A DNA stretch of 64,000 bases from Amoebidium appalachense. Lineage: Eukaryota > Ichthyosporea. The notes beneath the pieces were generated by a model. It was not told where the DNA came from and made no database searches. It worked only from the letters and a program-made list of their open reading frames with translations. Positions 22,613 to 32,939 of the stretch are shown one piece after another. The stretch is taken from NCBI GenBank assembly GCA_963693365.1, contig CAVNZM010000013.1, forward strand, positions 4,154,001 to 4,218,000. Direction: 5' to 3'. Both the position numbers and the translations under genes were made by a program. Each line of letters starts with the position of its first letter. Within the stretch, counting starts at the first letter, position 1.

Positions 22613-23320
22613 TGTTATTTTGTGTGGGTAAACGGAGAAGCAGAGAGCACAGATGGGTGTTATGTAAAACACAACACAAAGACACACGGGAAAAACACAA
22701 CCGGAGAGGAGGAACGATTTCTGGAACCATAGGAAGTGAATACGACTGCTTATGATTTATTTCAAGATGAGGTCCCTTTTATACTTGGGAATGTGAAACG
22801 ATAAACCAATCAAAAGAATGAAAACTATGAGTGTAAAATATATCGAATAAAATGTCTGTCGACATTTAGAATATAAAACTCAATCCTCTAATGAAAGAAA
22901 CTTCTAATAAAAACACGGAAACATTTAATAAAATGAAACCACTTATGTAACTATTAATTCATAACATATATTTATACATGTTCTTATCATAACACGTCTA
23001 AATATAATTATTCCTAATAGTTGAAGAACATAGCACAATGCTACGTCGTGGGAAAGGAATGAGAAAGGAATGTAAGTTACTATATTTGGGAAAATACAAA
23101 CGAGATATGATTGGATGACATATATAGATTTTGACGCAAACGACAATACGTGTGCGCGAGCTAAGTATGTCGATACGTACACAGATCTAAGATGTCGTGT
23201 ACACGGAAACGGAAAAGAAAGAAAGAAATGAAGAAAGGAAAAGGAAACAAACTACAACAACTAATAAATAAATACCAAACTCAACTTCTAAGTCTTGCTG
23301 AGAATTAAGTGAAGATGACA
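22613..23320 (-). repeat. Copia 3' LTR
   Basis: This 708-bp repeat appears identical to 27744-28451. On the plus strand it starts TGTTATTTTGTGTGGG and ends GAAGATGACA. It is the downstream LTR for the minus-strand element. Confidence 0.9.
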
Positions 23321-23807
23321 TCCCCACTCAAGGGTTGGAAGTTGGGTTCTCGTGAAGTTTGTTGATGTGACTGTTGATGTTAAGACTTTCACACATGTAG
23401 AAGTAGGTGCCGTGAAGTCACAGTCAAGTTTCCCCACTCGAGAAGACAATGGAGAAGACTTGAAGGTGCAAGCCGGGGAAGAAAACCAAAACGGAAGAAG
23501 CACACAACGACGGTTGCCTCTGAAGACTCGGAAGATGACGGTAGCCAATGACGTGATATATAAATATATATAGAAGAAACAACTAGTGTATGTGTGACGT
23601 GTTGGTGGCTAATGATAAATACATTATATATATGGTGGTATATAAATAAACGACGGATGGTGGAGAAGAAATCCCCACTGAAGATGCACACACTGAAGAT
23701 CGATGAAGACAGCAGTAGACTTTCGTTGGGAGGTGTCTCTACACGGTGATGTGTAGACCACTGGCCAGGGCCCCAACCTACTTGAAGACCACTGTACTAG
23801 TAGATGA

Positions 23808-23854
<47 letters not shown>

Positions 23855-23855
23855 C

Positions 23856-25280
23856 TCAGTCACGAAGACTGAGTGAATCACGGTGCTGCTTGTGGGAGGG
23901 CCCGGGCAGGGGCTTGGTGAAGATGTCAGCCACGTTGTCTTTGCTGGACACGTAGGTGACGACCACATCCCCACTCTTGATGTAGTCCTTCGTGTTGTGG
24001 TAACGGACTGCAATGTGTTTGGTCCGGTGCTTGATGCTGTTGGTGTGCAGGAGGGCAATGGTGGACTGGTTGTCACAGTAGACGGGGGTGGGGTCGGTCA
24101 TCGGGTAGCCGAGTTCACGGAGGAGATCACGGTGCCAGATGACGTTTTGAACAGCAGCATTGATGGCCAGAAGCTCAGCCTCGGTGGTGGATGTTGCCGT
24201 GATGGACTGCAGCTTCGAATACCATGTGATGGGTATGCCCTTGAAGAAGATGACGTATCCGGTGGTTGAACGACGGGTGTTGGGGCAGTTGGCAAAGTCA
24301 GCATCAGAATAACACTCCAGCAAGGGGGTGTTGTCGTCGGAAGCAGACTTGTCGTAGTGAAGGCCGAGGTTGGAAGTGCCGATGAGGTACCGAACTACAC
24401 GGAGTAGACATTCCCATGCAAGTTTGGTGGGGTTGGCACTGAATCTACCGAGGTAGCCGATGGCAAAGGAGATGTCGGGCCGGGAACAACGAGCAACCCA
24501 CAAAAGACGGCCGAGTAGTTCACGGTAGGGAACCTTGATGGGTGGTGAGTCGTTCTCGTTGATGGTGATGACGGTGCCGACGGGAATGGGAGTAGCCTTG
24601 GGGTGAGCATCGTTGAGGTTGAAGTCTCTGACGATGTCGTTGATGTAGGATTGCTGAAGCAGCTTGAGGTGACCGGGGGTGTGGATGAGCTGGGTGCCAA
24701 GGAAGATGTCGGGAAGGTCAACCTTGCAGAGAGCTGACTTCATGATGTGGTCTACTAGATCCTTGGTGTGGGAGGAGTTGGCCGTGCAGATGATGATGAC
24801 GTCGTCCACATAGTTGCCAGTGAGGATGATGTCACCGTTGGGGAAGGTCTTGATGTAGACACATGGATCTGAACGGAGACGTTCGAGACCGTGAGCAAGG
24901 AGGACCTTGTCGAAGTACTCATACCAGGCCAGTGATGCTTGCTTGAGCCCGTAGAGTGCCTTCTTAAGTTTCCAGACCTTGTGTTCGTTGCCGGGGGTGA
25001 TGAAGCCAGGAATAGGACCGGTGGTGAGGGGGGCATCGGTGTCCACAGGGCTGCTCGTGGCCGAGTGGAAGGTGGGGGACCCAGGACGAACCGGAGTCAT
25101 GTAGCCGGGTTGATGCACAGCAACGGGGGGGGCCGGCAGCAAGGGTTGTTGGCCAGTGGGGGGGGGGCTCGGGGGAGGCACGGGTTCAACCGGGGCTGGT
25201 TGGTTGTGCCAGGACGGTTGGGAGATGACCACAGACGGAGTTTCATCGTCGTCGTCGGAGGGGGGTCCAATGTCGGCAGA
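23856..25280 (-). CDS. Copia pol 3' part: partial reverse transcriptase and RNase H
   Basis: This frame runs from a short acidic linker (PSDDDDETPSVV) through a proline-rich stretch to KVWKLKKALYGLKQAS, the YVDD catalytic box (GNYVDDVIIICTA), DISFAIGYLGRF and a complete RNase H (TSTTEAELLAINAAVQN, VYCDNQSTIALL, DIFTKPLPG), ending in TGA. Copia enzymes normally have about 100 more residues before PPGF...KVWKL, including the WVFK and DVKTAFL boxes with the first catalytic aspartate. Here PIPGFITPG follows almost directly on the linker (junction near 25015-25045), so that half is missing. The frame is offset by one base from the gag-integrase frame at a C6 run (about 25259-25264). It would act in the cytoplasmic particle to make cDNA, but cannot be functional alone. 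Confidence 0.85.
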   Translation of the reverse strand, partial: SADIGPPSDDDDETPSVVISQPSWHNQPAPVEPVPPPSPPPTGQQPLLPAPPVAVHQPGYMTPVRPGSPTFHSATSSPVDTDAPLTTGPIPGFITPGNEHKVWKLKKALYGLKQASLAWYEYFDKVLLAHGLERLRSDPCVYIKTFPNGDIILTGNYVDDVIIICTANSSHTKDLVDHIMKSALCKVDLPDIFLGTQLIHTPGHLKLLQQSYINDIVRDFNLNDAHPKATPIPVGTVITINENDSPPIKVPYRELLGRLLWVARCSRPDISFAIGYLGRFSANPTKLAWECLLRVVRYLIGTSNLGLHYDKSASDDNTPLLECYSDADFANCPNTRRSTTGYVIFFKGIPITWYSKLQSITATSTTEAELLAINAAVQNVIWHRDLLRELGYPMTDPTPVYCDNQSTIALLHTNSIKHRTKHIAVRYHNTKDYIKSGDVVVTYVSSKDNVADIFTKPLPGPSHKQHRDSLSLRD

Positions 25281-27667
25281 TCGGGTTTGGGGGGAACGGA
25301 GACCTGATTGGTGCTGCCCGTGAATTTCGACTCGTCGAAGATCACATCACGGCAGATCTTGATTTGGTTGCAGGCATGGTCGAGGATCTTGTGTGCCTTG
25401 GAGGGTAGGTCCCAGCCGACGTAGGTGCCGACTCTGACGGTTGATGCCAGCTTGTTCCTCTTTGACCGGGGAACATGCACATAGGCAGGGGAGCCGAACA
25501 CGTGGAGCTGGGAGACGTCGGGTTTGAAGCCGTGGAAGGCCTCGAAGGGAGTGTTGCCGTTGGCAGCAGATGACGGTGTGACGTTGATGATGTAGCTTGT
25601 ATGCTTGAGAGCAGCAACCCACAACTTGGGAGAGAGAGGTTGGTCCTTGTCGGCATGGAGGAAGCAACGGACTGTCTCTTGCAGTTCTCTCATCTTCCGT
25701 TCAACAACACCATTGTGTTGTGGTGTGTCGACGGGGGCAAACTCCATGATGATGCCTTTCTGCTTGCAGTAGGCCTCGGTGTCCTTGGAGGTGAACTCAG
25801 AGCCGGAGTCAAACCGAAGATGGGTGACGATCTCAGGTGTCTGACGTTCGATGGTTTCAACGAGAGACTGAATGTGGCTGAGGGTTTCACCACGGTTGTA
25901 AAGGGGGAACACGGTGGTGTAACCGGTGGCATCACAAACACACACCAGAGCAACCTTGTAGCCTCCGTAGGAAGCACAGGGAGCTTCGAAGAAGTCCAGG
26001 TGCCACTTAGCACCGGGAATGGTGAACTTGGAACGGGTGCCGGGAAAGGGGGCCTTGGTGGTCTTGCCAGACATGCAGCCGAAGCAGTCACTGTTGTCGG
26101 GTGACTTGAGGGAGGGGGGCATGCCGATGACAAGCTCATCCTTGGCCATCCTGGTGACGGTGGAGAGGGCACGGTGGCCGAGACGGTTGTGCCAAAGGGT
26201 GAGGTCGTCGGGTGGTTGAGTCCTTGCTGTGTAGGCTTGGACCCCCGGGTGTTTAGGAGTCTCAATCACATAGTCAGTGATGTAGTAGAGACCGTCGAGG
26301 GGGGTGAGATCTGTAATAATGTCACCATTACGGCTGTAGAGGAACGACGGGTGGTTGTCTGTATCGTCACAATGACCTAGGAGGCCGGCAGCTGATGCCA
26401 TGGAGGTAGACACGAGGAAAGACGGTGCCTCGGGTACGTAGTAAGCATTGATGCTGCACGGTGTTGGGTGGCCGTTGTAGTGCAGTGTCATGTTGATGAT
26501 GCCACGTTGTTTGGCATTGACTGTGCCGAGGCCGTGAATGGGGGTGGGAGGACACGGGGTAAGGGAGGAGAAATACTCCTTGATGGGGCAGATGTGTGCA
26601 TTACAAGCACTGTCCCAGACGGGGTCGTTACTGTCAGGTGTGCCGGTGGAGGAGATGAGTGCAAATTTCACACTCTTGTCACCTTTCTCCTGCTTGGCAC
26701 GACGAGCAACTGTGCAGCCAGGCTCCGGGCATGCTGTGATGTGGTGGGGCTCATGGCAGTAGGAACACTTCACACTGTTGGTGTTGTGCTGTCGGTTACG
26801 GTTGTCCCTGTTACCACGGTGGTAAGGGGAAGTTGAACGGGGGCCGGGTGACTTGGAGGGAGGACGAGGATCACGGGAACGGGACGGGGAACGGTGAGGT
26901 GTATGCTCACGTCGAGGAATACGGTTACGGAGGTCACCGGGGGGAAGCACTCTGCTCTGGAGTGCACGGAGGGGACGGTTGTTGACGGTTGCACCTGTGC
27001 CTGCGTCGATGAGGCCGGCACGGATTTCAGCTCCTCGGATGTCACTGATGAGCATGTTGAAGGACGGGTAGGCCTTGTTGTTCATCCAGTAGTCGGAGCA
27101 GAGACGTTCAATGTCGGGGCAGACCAGGGCTGTGTTCTTCCGGATGTGGAGGAAGAACTTACGTACGACATCCTTGTGCTGGACGGGTTCGTCGAGGCAG
27201 GCAAGTGTCGTAGCCAGACGTTGGAGACGGGTGAGGTATGCTGTGACGTTGGGGTAGTCTCGTAGTTCAAGCTCCTCGAAGGTGACTTGAATCTGGGTGA
27301 CTCGGGCCTCCTTCTCTGCTACATACGCCATACGTAGGTTGTGGAAGACTTCACCACCGTGGACACCGTCTTGCATCCGGCCGGAGTCGTAGAGCTCGGT
27401 CGGGTGGACGGACTGGTTGAGGATCTGGTCGAGGACGTCGGAAGCTTTCTTGTAGGAGTCCTTGGTGGTGTAGCCTAGCCACTGGTTGGCTTCAGCGCCG
27501 TCAACCCACTGTGGCCTCTTGATAGCGTCAACGAATTTCTCGGCAATGGTGGTTCTAATGAACCGGTGAATGAGTGGCTCCCACTCGAAATAATTAAGAC
27601 GTTTCTCGTCTCGTTTCTCGGACGGATTCCATATTGGAAGGTTGATATACGACGGTTTGTCAGTCAT
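25240..27667 (-). CDS. Copia gag-protease-integrase
   Basis: The frame starts with ATG at 27667, about 75 bp inside the 5' LTR. The first ~300 residues are a gag-like helical region, then an Arg/Ser-rich stretch and a zinc knuckle of CX2CX4HX3C type (CSYCHEPHHITAC). The protease shows VWDSACNAHI, where DSA stands in place of the more usual DSG/DTG. The integrase has the HHCC finger (LWHNRLGHRA...CFGC) and a D,D,E core (KWHLDFFEAP, LRFDSGSEFTS, PQHNGVVERKMRELQE). The frame is open to 25097, but beyond about 25260 it leaves the pol frame and encodes non-Copia sequence. No internal stop was found, consistent with a young copy. These proteins package, process and insert the element's cDNA. Confidence 0.88.
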
Positions 27668-27743
27668 GATTGAAGCAGTAAGACTGAGAGATTTTCGCGG
27701 TTGTAGCGAGATTGTGTGTTAGCGTGCAAAGGGGCCGTAAACC

Positions 27744-28451
27744 TGTTATTTTGTGTGGGTAAACGGAGAAGCAGAGAGCACAGATGGGTGTTATGTAAAA
27801 CACAACACAAAGACACACGGGAAAAACACAACCGGAGAGGAGGAACGATTTCTGGAACCATAGGAAGTGAATACGACTGCTTATGATTTATTTCAAGATG
27901 AGGTCCCTTTTATACTTGGGAATGTGAAACGATAAACCAATCAAAAGAATGAAAACTATGAGTGTAAAATATATCGAATAAAATGTCTGTCGACATTTAG
28001 AATATAAAACTCAATCCTCTAATGAAAGAAACTTCTAATAAAAACACGGAAACATTTAATAAAATGAAACCACTTATGTAACTATTAATTCATAACATAT
28101 ATTTATACATGTTCTTATCATAACACGTCTAAATATAATTATTCCTAATAGTTGAAGAACATAGCACAATGCTACGTCGTGGGAAAGGAATGAGAAAGGA
28201 ATGTAAGTTACTATATTTGGGAAAATACAAACGAGATATGATTGGATGACATATATAGATTTTGACGCAAACGACAATACGTGTGCGCGAGCTAAGTATG
28301 TCGATACGTACACAGATCTAAGATGTCGTGTACACGGAAACGGAAAAGAAAGAAAGAAATGAAGAAAGGAAAAGGAAACAAACTACAACAACTAATAAAT
28401 AAATACCAAACTCAACTTCTAAGTCTTGCTGAGAATTAAGTGAAGATGACA
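27744..28451 (-). repeat. Copia 5' LTR
   Basis: This is the upstream LTR for the minus-strand element and appears identical to 22613-23320. It would carry the promoter and transcription start. No primer-binding site matching a known tRNA was recognised between it and the gag start at 27667. Confidence 0.9.
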
Positions 28452-28569
28452 CCCCCCCCCCTCTCCCCTCCCTCAAACATCCCCCTCCCCCCCCCCCCCC
28501 CCCCCTTTTCCTCCCCATCCCCGGCGCCCTTTTATACCTTTCCCGTACTCCTTACTACCCCCCCCCTGC

Positions 28570-28602
<33 letters not shown>

Positions 28603-28790
28603 TTTCTCCATCTTCCTCCTTCCCTCCCTCACCCTCCCCCCCCCCCCCCCCTTCCTCTTCCCAAGTCTCTCTAAGCACATATGACATGAATCCTTCTCCC
28701 CCCAATGGCATCCTTCACACCCACCTCCCCCCTCCCTTGGCCTCCCGCCCGTGACTCTCCACCCATGCTTTGCCCCTCAACCACCCCCTC

Positions 28791-28821
<31 letters not shown>

Positions 28822-29062
28822 ACACACATGACACGAGAAGAGACATGCCCCCCCCCCCCCCCCCCCCCCCCCGAGGGCCTCCTTTTACGCATTTCCCACT
28901 CTTCTTGTCTTACTCATCCCCCCCCCCCCCCCCCCCCCCACCTTTCACCCCCGCTCATCTTTCTCGCTCCCTACCTCACACTGGTCTCTCCCCCTCGTCC
29001 CTTTCTCCCACCACCCTCTCGAGGCACATAAGACACGAAACCTTATTTCCCCCCATTCCCCC

Positions 29063-29094
<32 letters not shown>

Positions 29095-29143
29095 GACACG
29101 TACAAATAAGACACAAACACACACACACACACACACTAACTTA
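28452..29143. repeat. Poly-C and C/T-rich stretch beside the Copia element
   Basis: Almost 700 bp of C runs, some over 30 nt, alternate with short CT-rich islands and one (CA)n tract. No gene is visible. The Copia element inserted at the edge of this poly-C DNA. Confidence 0.8.
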
Positions 29144-29153
29144 ATGCCTGCAG

Positions 29154-29896
29154 GTATTGAGTGGCAGATCGTCATGCAAGCCCTATACCAAGGTTTCTAT
29201 CGTGACCCAGAGCTACTCGCCCAACTTCCTCCCGCGCTTCAAGAGCTACTGCCAAAAGACACAGAGGATGCTACAGGCATTTTGCGCAGAAAAACAATAA
29301 CGGGTACTTACGGGCCAGCAGCTGCAGCTCCAGCACAGAAGAAGCGCAGGGGAAAGACCATTAGCGTTGAGAGCAGTCCTTATCCTGACCTAAAACAACA
29401 AATCATTCAGTAGATTCGTGCAGCTTACTTCCGGGACAAACCAAACGGTCTAGAGCTTGCACAGGCAGCATGCCCCGACACCATCACCACTTACACGACC
29501 GGAATCGTCCGCCACACCCGCATCACATGGAACAACATTGCAACACATAACAAGCGGATAAACGTCTCGGCTAGCTGGCCAACGGACGTTAGACAACCAG
29601 ACAGACGGGGAGAGTTCTTTGGGGAAATGATGTTCTTTTTTGAATGTGATATGAATACGGGAGAGGTTCAGGCAGAAAGAATCGAGCTAACATACTGTCA
29701 ATGGCGCTATAATCGAAAGGAAATTGCTGATAAAGGGTTGTATATTGTGACAGACGCAATCTATCATGCAGAGAGTTGGGCACAGAAAGTGGTGAATCCA
29801 TTAGCTTTTGAGAGACTATGTGCAATTTTGCCTTGGAAGGAAAGCCAAAACAATCACCAGTATGCAGTCATTCCTCTCAGGCCAGGGCTCTAGTCT
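29154..29896 (+). pseudogene. Unrecognised frame in the CACTA-like element, interrupted by one TAG
   Basis: After an acceptor-like CTGCAG at 29148-29153 a single frame runs about 247 codons to TAG at 29894-29896, broken only by TAG at 29411-29413. Before the stop it encodes a short region ending in a basic patch (AQKKRRGKT) and PYPDLKQQIIQ. After the stop, in the same frame, come IRAAYFRDKPNGLELAQAA, ECDMNTGEVQAERIELTYCQ and a C-terminal NNHQYAVIPLRPGL. The composition looks like real protein and unlike the simple repeats around it. I do not recognise the family. Its position in a CACTA-like element suggests a transposon-encoded protein, and the C-terminus is loosely reminiscent of the end regions of large plant and fungal transposon proteins. 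The TAG could be a decay mutation or a readthrough site. Confidence 0.45.
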
Positions 29897-30444
29897 AGCA
29901 GCACGATAAAGCCTATGATAATGATAGACGTGTAAAATGTAAAAAGTAAGATAGAAATGTAAATATGGCTAGTTAAGATTGTGTGCCTAAACAACAACGT
30001 ATACTGCCTCGTTATATGCAATGCCATAGAATAAAAGGAAAATTCTTATAAAAGAATAAAAGCAAAACGGAACACGCTGATGTTAACCAAGCCTTGCAAC
30101 AAAATGATGCAGTCGTTAAAGAAAAAGGTGAAATGTTCTAAGAAAACTGTGTTCCTGTTTTAAAGAAACTTCTATCACACCCGTATGTATGTAAATTATC
30201 CGCCGAGGGAGGGTTTGAGTGTGCAAAAAAGGGGAGGGTGGATGCGTGGCAACAGGTGTATGTATTTATGTTTCTGTGTGTGCGCGCGCATGCCACAGTG
30301 TGCGGGCCGGGTATGTGTGTGTGTGTGTGTGTGTGTATGTGTGTGTGTGTGTGTGTGTGCAATGCGTGCGTGCGTGCGTGTGTGCGTGCTTGCGTGCGTG
30401 TGTGTGTGCGTGCGCGCGCGCGCGCGTGTGTGCGTGTGTGTGCG

Positions 30445-30497
<53 letters not shown>

Positions 30498-31342
30498 ATT
30501 TGTGTGTGCACGCGCACGCGCGAGTGTTGTGACATAAACTTTCACCAAGTTTAGGGGTGTGTGTGTAAGCATGAAGTGTGTACTTGTGTGTGTGGGTGGC
30601 AGGGCAGGGAAGGCGAGAATGAGGGGCATGGCGAAGAAAGCCCAGCACTCACAAAGGCTACAAGTAAGCACCCACCTCGGAGCGTGGATTCTATAAACAG
30701 TCCGCTCCATGCAGCCTGTCAACGATTCACCGTTATAATGTCCATCCGAATGACAAGCAAACAACATGAAAATGGACACATCAAGCTGAGGGCTGACATT
30801 GTTCCATTGACACTAACAGAGAGAAACAAATAAAAGAGAAATACAAAAGTTATCATTGTGATAAAACCAAAACCCACATTGTCATGACTATTCACTGAAG
30901 AGAGGTAGAGAACCTGACACGCGTGCAAGGCCATCGAGAAAACTCTACGTGACTCTATTCCGTCACACTTTGCAAGTGCAGGTACACGAACAATGTGTGC
31001 CAAAGTTTCAAACGCGAACATTCATCTGTATGGAATGTAATGATGCGCCTAGCGCCAATGGGAGAGCACCACTAAGAGATTCACGGCATCCCGCTCATTG
31101 GTTCCAGGGATGCGGATTGATACGGCGGAAAATACCTCGCCCAATACGCTCACGAACACCGTTTTATTACAAATTCGGCGCCGATCGTACGGCGCCTATT
31201 CGGCACGACCAGTCGCGTGAGCAAGCAGCATACAAAATTATAAAATTCCTCAAAAAAGTCGTGGCTCATCTGCAATCGGTCGGGCCGATTTCGCGCACCT
31301 CGACTATAATAGAAAATAGTCGCCACTACACGGTACCAATCG
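29897..31342. other. Right arm of the CACTA-like element
   Basis: No gene was recognised. The arm holds a long GT/GC microsatellite block (about 30290-30530), ordinary sequence, and near the end CG-rich subterminal motifs, including GCGCCGATCGTACGGCGCC-like palindromic DNA around 31180 and an inverted repeat CGACTAT...ATAGTCG near 31301-31325. Confidence 0.5.
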
Positions 31343-31364
31343 TCTAACTGCTGGTTTTATAGTG
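31343..31364 (-). repeat. Right terminal inverted repeat of the CACTA-like element
   Basis: On the minus strand the end reads CACTATAAAACCAGCAGTTA, matching the left end at about 16 of 22 positions. GGA follows directly at 31365-31367. Confidence 0.7.
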
Positions 31365-32545
31365 GGAACTGGTGCCATTCGGTTATGTCTGCCCGGGCGG
31401 CAGCAGACAGCCATATGTGGTGGTGCCCGGCAAGGTGTGGGTGTTTTCGGAGAAGGGCCCATAGGCGCTGGGAGAAGGCCCGCCCGGGGGGAACCAGCTG
31501 GGCACATTAGGTGAGTTTTCCGAGGAGGGAATGCAGGTCCCGTATGGTGATGGTGGGTGTTGGGTGGGAAGTGAGGTGACCGTCGAGTAGGTCCGAGAGT
31601 TTGGAAGCAGGGATCCGTGCCTCCATGGTGACGGAGTCGAATTCGATACCGATGAAGACGATACGGGTAGCCGGGCCCTGCATCTTGTCTTCGGAGATGG
31701 CAATGTGCAGCAGCTGCTCTCGGCAGAGTTGCAGGAAGATGGATAGGTGACGTTGGCACTGCTCTTGGGTGGGGGCGACTATAATCCAGTCGTCTACGTA
31801 GTGGCGGATGAGGGTAACACCGTGCTGGTGTGCCAGCCACTGGAGCGTGGCCGCGATCCGTTCCCACTGGCAGATGGCTGGGCTAGATTTCAGGCCGAAG
31901 GGCAGTCGGGTGTCAACGTAAAAATGCCCCTGCCATTTGAATGCCATTAAGGGATGGTCTTCTGGTCGGATGGGCATGTGCCGGATGGCAGCCTGCACGT
32001 CTGCCACGGCCATGTAGCAGCCGGGGCCTGCGTCGAGAATGAGCTGGGTGACGTCCCGGGCTCGAATGTACTGAAGTTCGTCGGGGTAGGTGACGCTGTC
32101 ATTTGACGCTGCTGCCCCGGGGCCATGAGAGGTGGTGGATTCGACGGTACTTGGGGTGGTTCCCTTTTTTAGTAACGGCGCCGATGGGGGAGGAACGGTG
32201 GACCGGAAATTCGGCGAAGAATTGGTCCAGGGAGAGGGGGCCGCGCAGGTGGCCGAGGGCGACTTCGTTGGCAATATCCGCCGTGATAGCGGCAGCAGCA
32301 GCCGGGGTGGTGGGTAGGTTGGGGCCCACCCGAGAGGTGGAGGGGCCGCGATAGCCGATGTCGACACCGAACTCGACATCGTGGAGGAGCTGCGCGGCGA
32401 ATGATTGGTCTGGGTAGGATGCCAGCAGCTCCCGGAGGCGGGAGGTGTCAATGTGGTGCTGGGGCAGCGGGCGGGCCTCCGGGTCTGAGCCTCGGGGGAA
32501 GGTGTGGTTAGCAAGGGTGGGGCACCCTCGGGGAGATCCCGGCAG

Positions 32546-32577
<32 letters not shown>

Positions 32578-32737
32578 GCAGGGCCCCGGGGGGGTTAGAG
32601 TAGGGCAGCTGGGCCCGAGCCTCGGAGGGTTTGCAGGGAGGGCAGCGGGGCCCTGTGCAGGGGATGCCCGAGCACGCGGGGGTGTGGGCGGACACAGAGG
32701 TAGAAGAAGGGGGGGAGGGAGTGCTAGGTGAGTGCAA
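31365..32737 (-). pseudogene. Reverse transcriptase of the DIRS-like element, frameshifted
   Basis: Reading on the minus strand, a proline-rich lead (poly-C tract at about 32547-32577) is followed by FAEFPVHRSSPIGAVTKK and IHHLSWPRGSSV. After a one-base shift near 32100 come YMAVADVQAAIRHMPI, LPFGLKSSPAICQWE and the catalytic box HYVDDW (about 31785-31805). After a stop near 31508 comes PPGRAFSQRLWALLRKH and a final ADITEWHQF that ends at the DNA-transposon junction. The order and spacing are those of tyrosine-recombinase retrotransposons. The frameshift and the stop make it non-functional. Its RNase H continuation is at 21651 and below. Confidence 0.8.
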
Positions 32738-32939
32738 GGGGGGGGCCCGGGGGAGGCTCGTGGGATGGGGGGGGAGTAAAATTATGTGCAGTAGCCAGAA
32801 TAACGTCTTTGTGTAGGGACATTTATTCTTGGCGCGCGCGGGCGCCGTAGTTGGCCTGCGAAAATTTGTACTCAGCCCTATTGGCCCGTTCCGTCTTCCG
32901 AGCTCCGTTTCCTTGTACCCGTGTGTCCTAGCTCCTAGC

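Larger units (their letters stand above)
22613..28451 (-). mobile_element. Ty1/Copia LTR retrotransposon with identical LTRs but a deleted reverse transcriptase
   Basis: Two 708-bp LTRs (22613-23320 and 27744-28451) bound the element, starting and ending TG...CA on either strand. I see no difference between them on reading, which indicates a recent insertion. C runs flank both ends, consistent with a CCCCC target duplication in a poly-C tract. The sense strand is minus. A purine-rich tract (TTGAGTGGGGA) lies directly before the 3' LTR at 23321-23331. Internally the order is gag, protease, integrase, reverse transcriptase, RNase H, the Copia order. The reverse transcriptase lacks its N-terminal part, so this copy could move only with enzyme supplied by a relative. 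Confidence 0.9.
21652..31364. mobile_element. CACTA-like DNA transposon inserted in the DIRS-like element (contains a nested Copia)
   Basis: The left end reads TACTGCAAAATCCGCAATCAGA and the reverse complement of the right end reads CACTATAAAACCAGCAGTTAGA, giving imperfect 22-bp terminal inverted repeats with a CACTA-type start. The trinucleotide GGA flanks both ends (21649-21651 and 31365-31367), the 3-bp duplication expected for the CACTA (EnSpm) superfamily. Both subterminal regions are rich in short TCGG/GCCGAT motifs, also typical. The host DIRS reading frame joins cleanly once the insertion and one GGA are removed. The element is 9.7 kb, of which about 5.8 kb is the nested Copia, leaving about 3.9 kb. 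The only coding candidate left is the frame at 29154-29896, so the copy is probably non-autonomous. Confidence 0.7.
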
